Assembly (NCBI RefSeq): GCF_008932115.1
Contig: NZ_CP044543.1
Location: 2,734,501 to 2,798,500 of the forward strand
Source of the DNA: Bradyrhizobium betae
Lineage (GTDB): Bacteria > Pseudomonadota > Alphaproteobacteria > Rhizobiales > Xanthobacteraceae
Length of the DNA stretch: 64,000 bases
Direction: 5' to 3'
Shown here: in pieces, positions 24,184-33,090 of the stretch
Position numbering within the stretch: the stretch's first letter is position 1
How the letters are laid out: the number at the start of each line of letters is the position of its first letter
Translations under genes and position numbers: made by a program
The notes under the pieces: model-generated
What the model saw: only the letters and a program-made list of their open reading frames with translations
What the model was told of the DNA's origin: nothing
Databases searched by the model: none

Positions 24184-25323
24184 TCAATATCCCCGCGTCC
24201 GCGCCAGCTGCTCGGTGTGGTAGTTCGCGTCCCCGAACAATTCCTCGCAGACCCGCGCGCGCTTCATGAAGAAGCCGATGTCGAACTGGTCGGTCATGCC
24301 CATGCCGCCATGCATCTGCACGCCTTCCTGCACCGCGCGCGTGGCGGTGGTGCCGGCGCGGGCCTTGGCGACCGCGACGCTTGATGCGGCCTTGGCGACG
24401 TCGGCATCCAGCGCCTGCAGCGCCTTCATCGTGGCGGCGCGGGTGATCTCGATGTCGACATAGAGCTCGGCGGCGCGGTGCTGCAGCGCCTGGAATTCGC
24501 CGATCAGCTTGCCGAACTGCTTTCTGTTCTTGAGGTACTCGACCGTGCGGTTGAACACTTCCTCGCTGAGGCCGACCATCTCGGCGGCGACCGCGCCGCG
24601 GCCGATGTCGAGCACGCCGTCGAGCAGGGCAGCGCCCTGGTCGACTTCGCCGAGCACGCTGTCGGCGGTAACCTCGACATTGGCAAGCTCGATCCGCGCC
24701 GCATTGTGCGCGTCGACCATGATCGTGCGCTCGATCGAAACGCCCTTCGCCCTGGGATTGACCAGGAACAGCGTCAGGCCGTCGCGTTCGCCGGCTGAGC
24801 CCGCAGTGCGCGCGGCGACGATGAAGAGATCGGCGACGTGGCCGTCGACGACCAGCGCCTTGGCGCCGCTCAGCTTGAAGCCGTTGCCGGCGCGCACGGC
24901 CTGAAGGCTGGTCTGGAGCGGACGATGCTTTGCGCCCTCGTCGATCGCAAGCGTCGCGAGCAGCGAGCCGTTGGAGATCTTCGGCAGATATTCCGACTTC
25001 TGCGCGGCATTGCCGCCACGGTTCAGCGCCGAGGCCGCAACCACGCTGGTGGCGAGGAAGGGCGACGGCATCAAGGTGCGGCCGATCTCCTCCATCACGA
25101 CACCCGCCTCCATGAAGCCGAGGCCGCTGCCGCCGAACTCCTCCGGCACCAAGAGGCCGGCAAAGCCCATCTCGGCGAAGGCGTGCCAGAGCTCCTTGGA
25201 GAAGCCGGTGGGGTCCTTGGCATCGCGCAAGGAGCGCAAATGCGACACCGGTGCCTTGTCGCTGATCAGCCCGCGCGCGGAGTCGCGGAGCATCGATTGT
25301 TCTTCGGTGAGGACGAGGGCCAT
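24184..25323 (-). CDS. Acyl-CoA dehydrogenase family protein (first of pair)
   Basis: A 379-residue flavoprotein, start at ATG 25323 (MALVLTEEQSMLRDSARG). It has the three-domain acyl-CoA dehydrogenase layout: the N-terminal helical part with GFAGLLVPEEFGGSGLGFME, a beta domain (TLFLVNPRAKGVSIERTIMV) and a C-terminal helical domain with FNRTVEYLKNRKQFGKLIGE and EGVQMHGGMGMTDQFDIG. It oxidises an acyl-CoA with electrons passed to ETF. Its neighbour 149 bp upstream encodes a second, longer dehydrogenase on the same strand. In many bacteria such pairs form heteromeric enzymes for unusual substrates; that is an inference here. Confidence 0.85.
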   Translation of the reverse strand: MALVLTEEQSMLRDSARGLISDKAPVSHLRSLRDAKDPTGFSKELWHAFAEMGFAGLLVPEEFGGSGLGFMEAGVVMEEIGRTLMPSPFLATSVVAASALNRGGNAAQKSEYLPKISNGSLLATLAIDEGAKHRPLQTSLQAVRAGNGFKLSGAKALVVDGHVADLFIVAARTAGSAGERDGLTLFLVNPRAKGVSIERTIMVDAHNAARIELANVEVTADSVLGEVDQGAALLDGVLDIGRGAVAAEMVGLSEEVFNRTVEYLKNRKQFGKLIGEFQALQHRAAELYVDIEITRAATMKALQALDADVAKAASSVAVAKARAGTTATRAVQEGVQMHGGMGMTDQFDIGFFMKRARVCEELFGDANYHTEQLARTRGY

Positions 25324-25356
25324 GTGCGTGTTTCCGATTCGAAATCTATTTGTCGT

Positions 25357-25464
25357 CGTCATTCCGGGATGCGCCGCAAGGCGCAGGCCCGGAATCCATC
25401 GGGCGGCAGAGTTGGTGGATGAATGGATTCCGGGCTCGCGACTTCGTCGCGCCCCGGAATGTCG
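25357..25464. repeat. Palindromic repeat, CGTCATTCCGGG family D
   Basis: The left half CGTCATTCCGGGATGCGCCG with GGCCCGGAATCCAT is mirrored on the right by ATGGATTCCGGGCTCGCGAC and GCGCCCCGGAATGTCGG. It separates the two acyl-CoA dehydrogenase genes, ending 8 bp from the stop of the second gene. Confidence 0.75.
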
Positions 25465-25471
25465 GAAAGGC

Positions 25472-26671
25472 TTACGCCCCCGGCAGATCCAGGATGCGCT
25501 TGGCGACGATGCCGAGCATCACCTCCGTGGTGCCGCCCTCGATCGAGTTGGCCTTGGTGCGCAGCCAGGCGCGCGGGCGGGCGCCCTGCTTCGAGCGCTC
25601 GCTCTCCCATTCCAGCGCATCGACACCGCCGGCGGACATCAGGATTTCGTAGCGGCGCTTGTTGAGCTCGGTGCCGTAATATTTCATCGCCGAGGAGAAT
25701 GCCGGATGCGCCTGGCCTGCCTTGGCGAGATCGACGGCGCGCTCGGCGCAGGCGGCAAGGGCGGCTTCATCGACGTCGAAGCTGGCGATCCTGCCGCGCA
25801 GCATCGCATCGTCGAGCTTGCCTTGCGCATCGGAGCCGACGGAGTCGGCCGCGATCTGGCCGAGCGGGCGACCGACGCCGCGCTCACCCATCCCGGAGAT
25901 CATCGCGCGTTCGTGCTGCAGCAGATATTTCGCGACGTCCCAGCCGCGGTTGACAGTGCCGACCACATGCGATTTCGGCACGCGGACGCCGTCGAAGAAG
26001 GTTTCGCAGAACGGGGAATAGCCCGAGATCAGCAGGATCGGCTTGGTCGTCACGCCCTTGGAGGTCATGTCGAACAGGATGAAGCTGATGCCGTCGTGCT
26101 TCTTCGCGCTCGCGTCGGTGCGGACGAGGCAGAAGATCCAGTCGGCGTAATTGGCGTAGGAGGTCCAGATCTTCTGGCCGGTGATGACGAAATCGTCGCC
26201 GTCACTCTCGGCGCGGGTCTGCAGCGAGGCGAGATCGGAGCCGGCGTTCGGCTCGGAATAGCCCTGGCACCAGCGGATCAGGCCCGCGGCGATTTTCGGC
26301 AGATGCTCCTTCTTCTGCGCCTCGTTGCCGTATTTCAGCAGCGCCGGCCCGAGCATCCAGATGCCGAAGCTCGACAGCGGCGGACGCGCGCCGATCCGCC
26401 CCATCTCGGTGCGCAGCACCTTGTGCTCGGCGGCGCTGAGGCCGCCGCCGCCATATTCCCTCGGCCAGTCCGGCACGGTCCAGCCCTTGTCGCGCATGCG
26501 CTCGAACCAGATGCGCTGCGGCTCCGAGGCGAATTTCGTGTTGCGTCCGCCCCAGAATACATCGGCGTCGGATGTTGCGGGCTTGCGCATCTCCGGCGGG
26601 CAATTGGCTTCCAGCCAGGCCCGCGTCTCGTTGCGGAATTTTTCGAGATCGGCGCTCTCAGTCTCGCTCAT
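25472..26671 (-). CDS. Acyl-CoA dehydrogenase family protein (second of pair)
   Basis: A 399-residue acyl-CoA dehydrogenase, start set at ATG 26671 (MSETESADLEKFRNETRAW); ATGs at 26683 and 26686 are alternatives. Family landmarks are WPREYGGGGLSAAEHKVL, the flavin/substrate motif CQGYSEPNAGSDLASLQTRA, NRGWDVAKYLLQHERAMISG and the C-terminal EGGTTEVMLGIVAKRILDLPG. The order of domains is complete. It is transcribed ahead of the shorter paralogue and divergently from the carboxymuconolactone decarboxylase family gene at 26803, suggesting a shared catabolic locus. The substrate is not evident. Confidence 0.87.
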   Translation of the reverse strand: MSETESADLEKFRNETRAWLEANCPPEMRKPATSDADVFWGGRNTKFASEPQRIWFERMRDKGWTVPDWPREYGGGGLSAAEHKVLRTEMGRIGARPPLSSFGIWMLGPALLKYGNEAQKKEHLPKIAAGLIRWCQGYSEPNAGSDLASLQTRAESDGDDFVITGQKIWTSYANYADWIFCLVRTDASAKKHDGISFILFDMTSKGVTTKPILLISGYSPFCETFFDGVRVPKSHVVGTVNRGWDVAKYLLQHERAMISGMGERGVGRPLGQIAADSVGSDAQGKLDDAMLRGRIASFDVDEAALAACAERAVDLAKAGQAHPAFSSAMKYYGTELNKRRYEILMSAGGVDALEWESERSKQGARPRAWLRTKANSIEGGTTEVMLGIVAKRILDLPGA

Positions 26672-26802
26672 GGTCGTTTCCATCATCACAACTTGTTGGG
26701 TGCGACTCTGAGCCATCGCCCCGTGGAATTCAACCACTTCCGCAGGCCGCATTCGGCTATAGTCGCAGCGACGGCGAGCTTGAAAACAAAGAGGAAACGA
26801 CA

Positions 26803-27348
26803 ATGCGCCTGAAACTTCTTTCGCCTGGCGAAATGAACGAGAGCCAGCGGCAGACCTATGACGAGTCGATTGCCGGCAAGCGCGGCAAGCCGCCGGCGCC
26901 GATGATGGCCTGGCTCAACAGCCCCGACATGGCCCGTCACGCCACGCGGCTCGGCGAGGTGCTGCGCTACGACACGATCTTCCCGGCCAAGCTTTCGGAG
27001 ATCGCGATCCTGGTAACCGCGCGGCACTGGACGGCGCATTACGAATGGTACGCGCATAAACGCCTCGCGCTGGCCGGCGGCATGGATCCTGACATCATCG
27101 ACGCCATCCGCGACCGCCGCACGCCCGTGTTCGACGATCCCAAGGGCCGGATGATCTACGATCTCGCAAAATCGCTGCACGAGGGCCATGGCGTCGAGAA
27201 GGGGCTCTATGACGAGGCGGTGAAGCTGCTGAGCGAACGCGGCGTGGTCGAGGTGATCGGACTGTGCGGCTATTACACGATGGTGTCGATGACGCTGAAC
27301 GCCTTCGCGTTCGAGCTGCCGGAGGGCGAGACGGCGGAGCTGTCCTAG
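26803..27348 (+). CDS. Carboxymuconolactone decarboxylase family protein
   Basis: A 181-residue all-helical protein starting at ATG 26803 with a GAGGAAA Shine-Dalgarno. The CMD/AhpD-like core is recognised by LSEIAILVTARHWTAHYEW and the KRLALAGGMDPDIID helix, but the CxxC pair typical of AhpD peroxidase-type members is replaced by an H-Y-E-W sequence. The role could therefore be decarboxylation of a lactone or another reaction. It is divergent from the acyl-CoA dehydrogenases (131 bp between starts) and is followed by a VOC protein gene. Confidence 0.8.
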   Translation: MRLKLLSPGEMNESQRQTYDESIAGKRGKPPAPMMAWLNSPDMARHATRLGEVLRYDTIFPAKLSEIAILVTARHWTAHYEWYAHKRLALAGGMDPDIIDAIRDRRTPVFDDPKGRMIYDLAKSLHEGHGVEKGLYDEAVKLLSERGVVEVIGLCGYYTMVSMTLNAFAFELPEGETAELS

Positions 27349-27438
27349 TCGCTCATTCGGAAACGATGGGTTTCGGGACAGGCTGGTAGCGTCGTCCCGA
27401 AGCCGGGCCTATGTGGAGTTTATCAACGGAGCACCACC

Positions 27439-27933
27439 ATGTCGCAGAGCCCAGCCGTCGCCGCCGGCACCAGGATCGGCCACGTCCACCTCAAGGTCGC
27501 CGATCTCGATCGCGCGCTCGGCTTCTATTGCGGCGTGCTCGGCTTCGAGCTGATGCAACGGATGGGCTCCGGCGCGGCCTTCATCGCGGCCGGCGGTTAT
27601 CACCACCACATCGGGCTCAACACCTGGGAGAGCAAGGGCGGCTCGCCGCCTCCACCCGGCACGACCGGGCTGTTCCACACCGCGATCCTCTATCCGACGC
27701 GGCCGGCGCTGGCGGATGCGCTGCATCGGGTGCTGTCGGCGGGCATCGCGCTTGACGGCGCCAGCGACCATGGCGTGTCCGAGGCGTTGTATTTGCGCGA
27801 TCCCGACGAGAATGGCGTGGAGCTGTATTGGGACAAGCCCAGGGAGCAGTGGCCGTTCGGGGCGGATGGCAAGCTCGCAATGTTTACGAAGAGGCTGGAT
27901 GTCGAGGCGTTGCTGAAGCAGCGGGAGGCGTGA
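27439..27933 (+). CDS. VOC family protein (extradiol dioxygenase/glyoxalase fold)
   Basis: A 164-residue protein with two beta-alpha-beta-beta-beta modules. Candidate metal ligands are His in IGHVHLKVADLDRALGFY, His in GLFHTAILYPTRPALADAL, and Glu in NGVELYWDKPREQWP. The N-terminal sequence and the DPDENGVELY motif match catechol-2,3-dioxygenase-like VOC proteins common in soil bacteria. An ACGGAGCACC Shine-Dalgarno precedes the ATG at 27439. It is 90 bp downstream of the CMD-family gene, so both may be co-transcribed. Substrate unknown. Confidence 0.8.
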   Translation: MSQSPAVAAGTRIGHVHLKVADLDRALGFYCGVLGFELMQRMGSGAAFIAAGGYHHHIGLNTWESKGGSPPPPGTTGLFHTAILYPTRPALADALHRVLSAGIALDGASDHGVSEALYLRDPDENGVELYWDKPREQWPFGADGKLAMFTKRLDVEALLKQREA

Positions 27934-27953
27934 TGCCGCAGGGGCACGATCTC

Positions 27954-28049
27954 GTAGGGTGGGCAAAGCGGAGCGTGCCCACCAATCCTCTCAGCACGAA
28001 CGGAGAATAAGATGGTGGGCACGGCGCTATGCGCCTTTGCCCACCCTAC
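27954..28049. repeat. Palindromic repeat, GTAGGGTGGGC family, copy 2
   Basis: The ends are inverted copies of GTAGGGTGGGCAAAG (flanked by TC/GA that extend the match), with internal CGTGCCCACC and GGTGGGCACG arms. The final CTA (28046-28048) is the complement of the TAG stop codon of the MFS gene. The first copy is at 3803-3890. Confidence 0.85.
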
Positions 28050-29275
28050 GAGAGCTTCGCTCTGCCGCGCACCATGATCAAGGCCGCCGCGACCACCTCC
28101 AGCGCAACACACAGATAGAACGGCAGCGCATAGCCGCCCGAAAAATCCCGCAAGGCCCCGACCACGCCGGGGCCGAAGGCGTAGGTCACCTGGTTGATCG
28201 CGGTATTCAGGCTGATCAGCACGCCGAACGAGGAACTGTCGAATTCCCGCTGCACGATCAGCGAGGGCAGCGTGATGAGGTTGCCGACCGAGAAGCCGAA
28301 CACCGCGCAGGCCGCGATCAGCACATAGTCATTGTGCAGGTTGATGACGACGAGAAGCGCCGCCGCCTGGCTCAGGAACGACAGCGCCGACGCCAGCCGC
28401 TGGTTGAGGCGGTCGATCACCATCGAGAACAGCACGCGGCCGACCACCGCCATCGCGGTCAGCACGGCGACCGCGATGGCCGCGCGCTCGCGGCCGATCA
28501 CCGGATCGAGGAACGAGATCAGGTGCACGATGAATCCGACCTGCGCGAACAACACCAAGGCAAAGGCGATGGTTACCGTGAGGAAGCCGACATCGCGCAG
28601 CGCCCAGGCGCGGATCTGCGCCGACGATTGCGGCTTTGGTCTCGCCGTCGCAGGCCAGCCGTGAAGATCGGGCGGGCGACCGACGAGAAAAAGGATCACC
28701 GGCAGCAGCAGCACCAGCATGGCGCCTGATGCGGCGTACATTGCACCGGCGAAGCCGATGTGGCCGATCAGCGTCACCAGCAACGGCACGCCGACGATGC
28801 CGCCGAAGCTGGCGCCATTCAGCGCCAGGCTGATCGCCATGCCGCGCTTGTGGTCGAACCACAGGCTGATCGTGTTGGTGATCATGGCGAGACTGGTGCC
28901 GGCCCAGCCGAAGGCGAGCACGGCGTCGGCCAGATAGAGCTGCCAGGGCTCGCGCACGGCGCCGATCGCAACGCTAGCTGCCGCCATCGCCAGCGTGCCG
29001 GCAATCAGGCACAGCCGCGGGCCATATTTCCGGACGGCTTCGCCGACGAAGACGACGAGCAACGCGCCGAACAGATAGAAGAACGTGGTGCCGGAGGAGA
29101 TCAGCGAGGTCGGCCAGCCCCGGGCGCGCTGCAGCTCGGCGACATAGACGCTCTGGCCGTAGAAACCGAGCCCCCAGCCGAAGGTCGCGAGCAGAAAGCA
29201 GACCGCAACGATGCGCCAGCCTTCGTAGCGGAGGGAGGATTCGTCGATCGTGGGCTGTTGAGGATTGTCGAGCAT
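28046..29275 (-). CDS. MFS transporter (OFA/monocarboxylate-like)
   Basis: A 409-residue major facilitator protein with twelve predicted transmembrane helices. The motif between helices 2 and 3 is VFVGEAVRKYGPRLCLIAGT, a variant of the usual GxxxDRxGRR. The beginning (EGWRIVAVCFLLATFGWGLG) and the FDHKRGMAISLALNGASFGG segment place it near organic-anion/monocarboxylate-type transporters. The last residues (GRAKLS) end at a TAG lying in an intergenic repeat, so the natural C-terminus may have been shaped by the repeat insertion. Substrate unknown. Confidence 0.82.
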   Translation of the reverse strand: MLDNPQQPTIDESSLRYEGWRIVAVCFLLATFGWGLGFYGQSVYVAELQRARGWPTSLISSGTTFFYLFGALLVVFVGEAVRKYGPRLCLIAGTLAMAAASVAIGAVREPWQLYLADAVLAFGWAGTSLAMITNTISLWFDHKRGMAISLALNGASFGGIVGVPLLVTLIGHIGFAGAMYAASGAMLVLLLPVILFLVGRPPDLHGWPATARPKPQSSAQIRAWALRDVGFLTVTIAFALVLFAQVGFIVHLISFLDPVIGRERAAIAVAVLTAMAVVGRVLFSMVIDRLNQRLASALSFLSQAAALLVVINLHNDYVLIAACAVFGFSVGNLITLPSLIVQREFDSSSFGVLISLNTAINQVTYAFGPGVVGALRDFSGGYALPFYLCVALEVVAAALIMVRGRAKLS

Positions 29276-29286
29276 TGCCGCTTACT

Positions 29287-29408
29287 CCGTCATGCCCGGG
29301 CATAGCCGTCTGAAGGACGGCGTCGCTTCCGCTCGCCTATGCCCGGGCATCCACGTTGTTCGATCCGCGCCCAAGACGTGGATGGCCGGGACAAGCCCGG
29401 CCATGACG
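29287..29408. repeat. Palindromic repeat family B, long form
   Basis: CCGTCATGCCCGGGCATAGCC at the left, then a second CCGGGCATCCACG, and at the right ACGTGGATGGCCGGGACAAG with CCCGGCCATGACG. It lies in the gap between two tandem minus-strand MFS genes (29276-29485); the rest of that gap has no clear feature. Confidence 0.8.
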
Positions 29409-29485
29409 ACATCTAATTAACTCTCCTCAGAAAATCACTTCGACAGCGATCGAAGTATCAACGTTGCTGACAGCCTCCCGCCAAA

Positions 29486-30733
29486 TCAGATTGCGTCCGG
29501 GAACTCGCCCATCGCGGCCTCAAGCCGAGCCCGGCGACGGCGCGCATACGAGACGAGCGAGAGCACGACGAGGCCCAGCACCACGGGCGGGAACACCACC
29601 ATGTTCACCGCCGACCAGCCGTAGTTAGCGAGCAGCTGCCCGGAGGAGAACGAGCCGATCGCCATCATGCCGAACACGAGGAAATCGTTGAAGGCCTGCA
29701 CCTTGTTGCGCTCCTGCGGGCGGTGCGTCTCCAGCACCAGCGCGGAGGCGCCGATGAACGAGAAATTCCAGCCGACGCCAAGCACGATCAGCGTGGCCCA
29801 GAAATGCATCGCGGTGATGCCGGAGAGGCCGATCGTGGCGGCGCCCGCCTCGAGCAGCAGGCCGGCGGCGACGATGCTGGGTGCGCCGAAGCGCGCGATC
29901 AGCGCGCCGGTGAAGAAGCTCGGGCCGTACATCGCGACGATGTGCCACTGAATGCCGAAATTGGAATCGGACACGCTGAGGCCACACAGCTTCATTGCGA
30001 GCGGCGCCGAGGTCATCACCAGATTCATCATGGGATAGGAGACGATGCCGCACAGCGCCGCCGCGATGAAGCGCGGCTGGGTCACGATGGTGAGCAGCGG
30101 ACGTCCGCCATGCAGGTCGGCCGGTGCCGGCTTCGGCATGTCGACGCCGGCGACGATGCCCATCGCGATCAGCGCGACCGCGGCCTGCACCAGGAAGCTG
30201 AAGGCGAACAGATAAGGCTGCCAGACATCCATGGTCCATTGCACCAGCTGCGGCCCGAGCACGCCGGCGAACACGCCGCCGGCCATCACCCAGGAGACGG
30301 CCTTCGGCCGGTACGCCGCGCTGGCGCCGTCGGCCGCCGCGAAGCGATAGGACTGCGCCACCGCGCCGTAGAGGCCGCCGAGAAAGGTCGCCACACAGAA
30401 CAGCGCGAAGGAGCCGTGCAGGATCGCGAACGAGCCCAGCAGGCCGGTCAACGTCCCCAAGCCGGTGCCGATGACGAACGCGGCGCGGCGGCCGAAACGA
30501 CGCGAGATCGCGCCGGTCGGCAGCGTGCCGGCGGCGAGGCCCACCACATACATCGAGATCGGCACCGTCGCGAACGACATGTCGGGCGCGAGCGTGGCGC
30601 CGACGATCGCGCCGGTGGCGAAGATCACCGCCGAGTTGGCGCCCGTCAGCGCCTGCGCCGCGGCGAGGCGCACGACATTGGCACGCACGCGCGCGTCGGC
30701 GTCGATCTCGTTGGCTGAAGTCACGTCTAGCAT
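29486..30733 (-). CDS. MFS transporter
   Basis: A 415-residue major facilitator protein. The ATG at 30733 (MLDVTSANEIDADARV) is favoured because GGCGGA lies 7 bases upstream; the ATG two codons earlier is too close. Twelve hydrophobic helices are evident, with the inter-helix motif GAISRRFGRRAAFVIGTGLG intact and ATHRPQ/ERNKVQAFNDF in the second half. The family type (YbjJ/drug efflux-like) is not certain, and the substrate cannot be read from the sequence. It is divergent from the S9 peptidase gene. Confidence 0.82.
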   Translation of the reverse strand: MLDVTSANEIDADARVRANVVRLAAAQALTGANSAVIFATGAIVGATLAPDMSFATVPISMYVVGLAAGTLPTGAISRRFGRRAAFVIGTGLGTLTGLLGSFAILHGSFALFCVATFLGGLYGAVAQSYRFAAADGASAAYRPKAVSWVMAGGVFAGVLGPQLVQWTMDVWQPYLFAFSFLVQAAVALIAMGIVAGVDMPKPAPADLHGGRPLLTIVTQPRFIAAALCGIVSYPMMNLVMTSAPLAMKLCGLSVSDSNFGIQWHIVAMYGPSFFTGALIARFGAPSIVAAGLLLEAGAATIGLSGITAMHFWATLIVLGVGWNFSFIGASALVLETHRPQERNKVQAFNDFLVFGMMAIGSFSSGQLLANYGWSAVNMVVFPPVVLGLVVLSLVSYARRRRARLEAAMGEFPDAI

Positions 30734-30930
30734 CGGCATTTCCGCCCGAAGGTCTTTAAAGGGGTTTTGTTGATTCCCGGCACTATGGAGCGGTGCGGGA
30801 GCGCGGACAACCGGCGCAAACGGGCGCGGGCCATGCCCCTGACGCAATCGGCGGCATGATAGCCGGCCGCGCTCTTGACGGCTTGCGCTCGATCAAATCC
30901 TATCCGCCGCATTCTCCAGGAGTTTCGTTC

Positions 30931-33000
30931 ATGTCCGTCGACGACAGGCCCACGCTCAGCGCTCCCGACGACGATCCCTGGCTGTGGCTGGAGGAGATCG
31001 AAGGCGAGCGCGCACTCGCATTCGTCGAACGGCAGAACCGGCTGACGCTCGACGCGTTTGGTGGAAAGGCCTTCGCGCGCGACCGCGACATCCTCGCGGC
31101 GATCTACGACCGGCCGGACAACATTCCCTATGTCAGCCGGCGCGGCACCGATCTGCACAACCTCTGGAAGGACGCCACCCATCCACGCGGCCTGTGGCGG
31201 CGCACCACGCTGGCGGAGTTTCGCAAGCCCGAGCCGGCGTGGGAGACCATGCTGGATATCGATCAGCTCGCCGCGCAGGAAGGCGCGGACTGGCTGCTGA
31301 GCTCCATCACCACGATGCCGGGACACTCGCGGGCCATCCTCGGTCTGTCGCGCGGCGGCAGCGATGCCGTGACGTTGCGGGAGTTCGACCTCGACACCAA
31401 GAGCTTCGTTGCGGAAGGTTTTGCGCTGCCGGAGGCCAAGGGCGGCGCCGACTGGCTCGATGCCGACACGCTGCTGCTGTCCAGCGCCCATGGCGAGGGC
31501 ATGGCGACAAGCTCCGGATATTCGCGAACCGTTCGGCTGTGGCGGCGCGGCCAGCCGCTTGAACAGGCGCAGGTGATCCTCGAGACCACCGCAGATCACA
31601 TGGCGCTTTCCGGAATGACCGACGACACCGGAGCGGCGCCACGGGTGTGGATCATCGACCAGATCGACTTCTTCAACCACGCCATCCGGCTGCGCGATGC
31701 GGCCGGCACCACGACGAAGCTCGATCTGCCGACCGGCGTCTGGATGCAGGCGCATGGCGACTGGTTCGCGATGAAGCTGCGCGCGGACTGGCTGGTCGAC
31801 GGCCGATCCTATGCCACCGACACCGTGCTCGGCATGTCGCTCTCGGCGTTCCTCGCTGGCAGCCGCGATTTCGTGGTGCTGTTCGAGCCTGAACCGCGGC
31901 GCGCCCTGCAGGGCCTGTTCTGGGCGGGCGGCAGACTGGTGCTGTCGATCCTCGACGAGCTCAAGCCGCAATTCGAGATCTGCACGCCATCCGCTCACGG
32001 CTGGAGTCGCGAGTCGCTTCCCGGCCTCCCGCAGATCGGCGTTGTCGACATCTGGCCGCTCGACCGCCATCCGTCCGAAAGCAACGGCGATTTGCTCGCC
32101 AATGTGCAGGACCCGCTGACGCCGCCGTCGCTACTGTTGATCGAGCCCGGTATCGCCAGCCCGGCCGTGCTGAAGCAGGCGCCGAAGACATTCACGGCGG
32201 ATGGTCTCGTGGTGACGCAGCACGAGGCGATCTCGATCGACGGCGAGCGCATTCCTTATGTGCAGACGGGTCCCGCGCGGGAGACCGGCGATGCGCCGGT
32301 GTACATGAGCGCCTATGGCGGCTTCGCCCATTCGGTGAAGCCGTACTACAACCCGTCGCTCGGCAAGCTGTGGCTGGAGCGCGGCGGCACCATTGTGCAG
32401 GCGAATTTGCGCGGCGGCGGCGAGTTCGGCACGCGCTGGCACGATGCCGGCCGCCTCGCCGGCAAGAAATTGTCGCACGACGATTTCGCCGCCGTGGCCG
32501 CCGATCTCGTGCGCCGCGGTGTGACCAGGCCAAAGCGCATCGCAGCGCAAGGCGGGTCGAACGGCGGCATCCTCATCACCAACATGCTGGTGCGATACCC
32601 CGAGCGCTTCGGTGCGCTGTTCTGCACCATCCCGCTGATCGACATGCGCCGCTACACCAAGCTGCTCGCGGGCGCGAGCTGGATCGCGGAATATGGCGAT
32701 CCCGACAAGCCGGATGAATGGGAATGGCTGAAGACTTACTCGGCCTATCACAACGTCAGAGCCGGCCAGCCCTATCCGCCGATCCTGATCGCCACCACGC
32801 GCCGCGACGACCGCGTCCATCCCGGCCACGCGCGCAAGATGGCGGCAAAGCTCCAGTCGATGGGCTACGAGGCCTGGTTCTACGAACCGGAAGCGGGCGG
32901 CCACGGCTACGGCAAGGACAACAAGGAGCGCGCGGGGTTTGAGGTGATCGGTTTCCGGTTTCTGAAGGACAAGATCGGGTGGAAGGACGGCGAGGGCTAG
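30931..33000 (+). CDS. Prolyl oligopeptidase family serine peptidase (S9A)
   Basis: A 689-residue soluble peptidase starting at ATG 30931 with CAGGAG 8 bases upstream. The N-terminal half is a beta-propeller preceded by DDPWLWLEEIEGERALAFVE, the family start motif. The C-terminal alpha/beta hydrolase has its nucleophile in AAQGGSNGGILITNML (Ser), its Asp in TTRRDDRVHPGHARKM and its His in EAGGHGYGKDNKE. The oxyanion motif NLRGGGEFGTRWHDAG is present. The gene is intact: its TAG stop codon is shared with the TA target site of the IS630-type element that follows. Confidence 0.9.
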   Translation: MSVDDRPTLSAPDDDPWLWLEEIEGERALAFVERQNRLTLDAFGGKAFARDRDILAAIYDRPDNIPYVSRRGTDLHNLWKDATHPRGLWRRTTLAEFRKPEPAWETMLDIDQLAAQEGADWLLSSITTMPGHSRAILGLSRGGSDAVTLREFDLDTKSFVAEGFALPEAKGGADWLDADTLLLSSAHGEGMATSSGYSRTVRLWRRGQPLEQAQVILETTADHMALSGMTDDTGAAPRVWIIDQIDFFNHAIRLRDAAGTTTKLDLPTGVWMQAHGDWFAMKLRADWLVDGRSYATDTVLGMSLSAFLAGSRDFVVLFEPEPRRALQGLFWAGGRLVLSILDELKPQFEICTPSAHGWSRESLPGLPQIGVVDIWPLDRHPSESNGDLLANVQDPLTPPSLLLIEPGIASPAVLKQAPKTFTADGLVVTQHEAISIDGERIPYVQTGPARETGDAPVYMSAYGGFAHSVKPYYNPSLGKLWLERGGTIVQANLRGGGEFGTRWHDAGRLAGKKLSHDDFAAVAADLVRRGVTRPKRIAAQGGSNGGILITNMLVRYPERFGALFCTIPLIDMRRYTKLLAGASWIAEYGDPDKPDEWEWLKTYSAYHNVRAGQPYPPILIATTRRDDRVHPGHARKMAAKLQSMGYEAWFYEPEAGGHGYGKDNKERAGFEVIGFRFLKDKIGWKDGEG

Positions 33001-33028
33001 AGCGGTTCACAGATTTATTGAATCGGAA
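33000..33028 (+). repeat. Left terminal inverted repeat of IS630-type element
   Basis: Begins GAGCGGTTCACAG and continues TTTATTGAATCGGAA. It matches the complement of the right end at 23 of 29 positions. Confidence 0.8.
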
Positions 33029-33090
33029 GAGATTCCGGATCAGGGGCGAATATGATTCAAGATGCTGGCTGGGCTGGAGGCCAGCATCCG

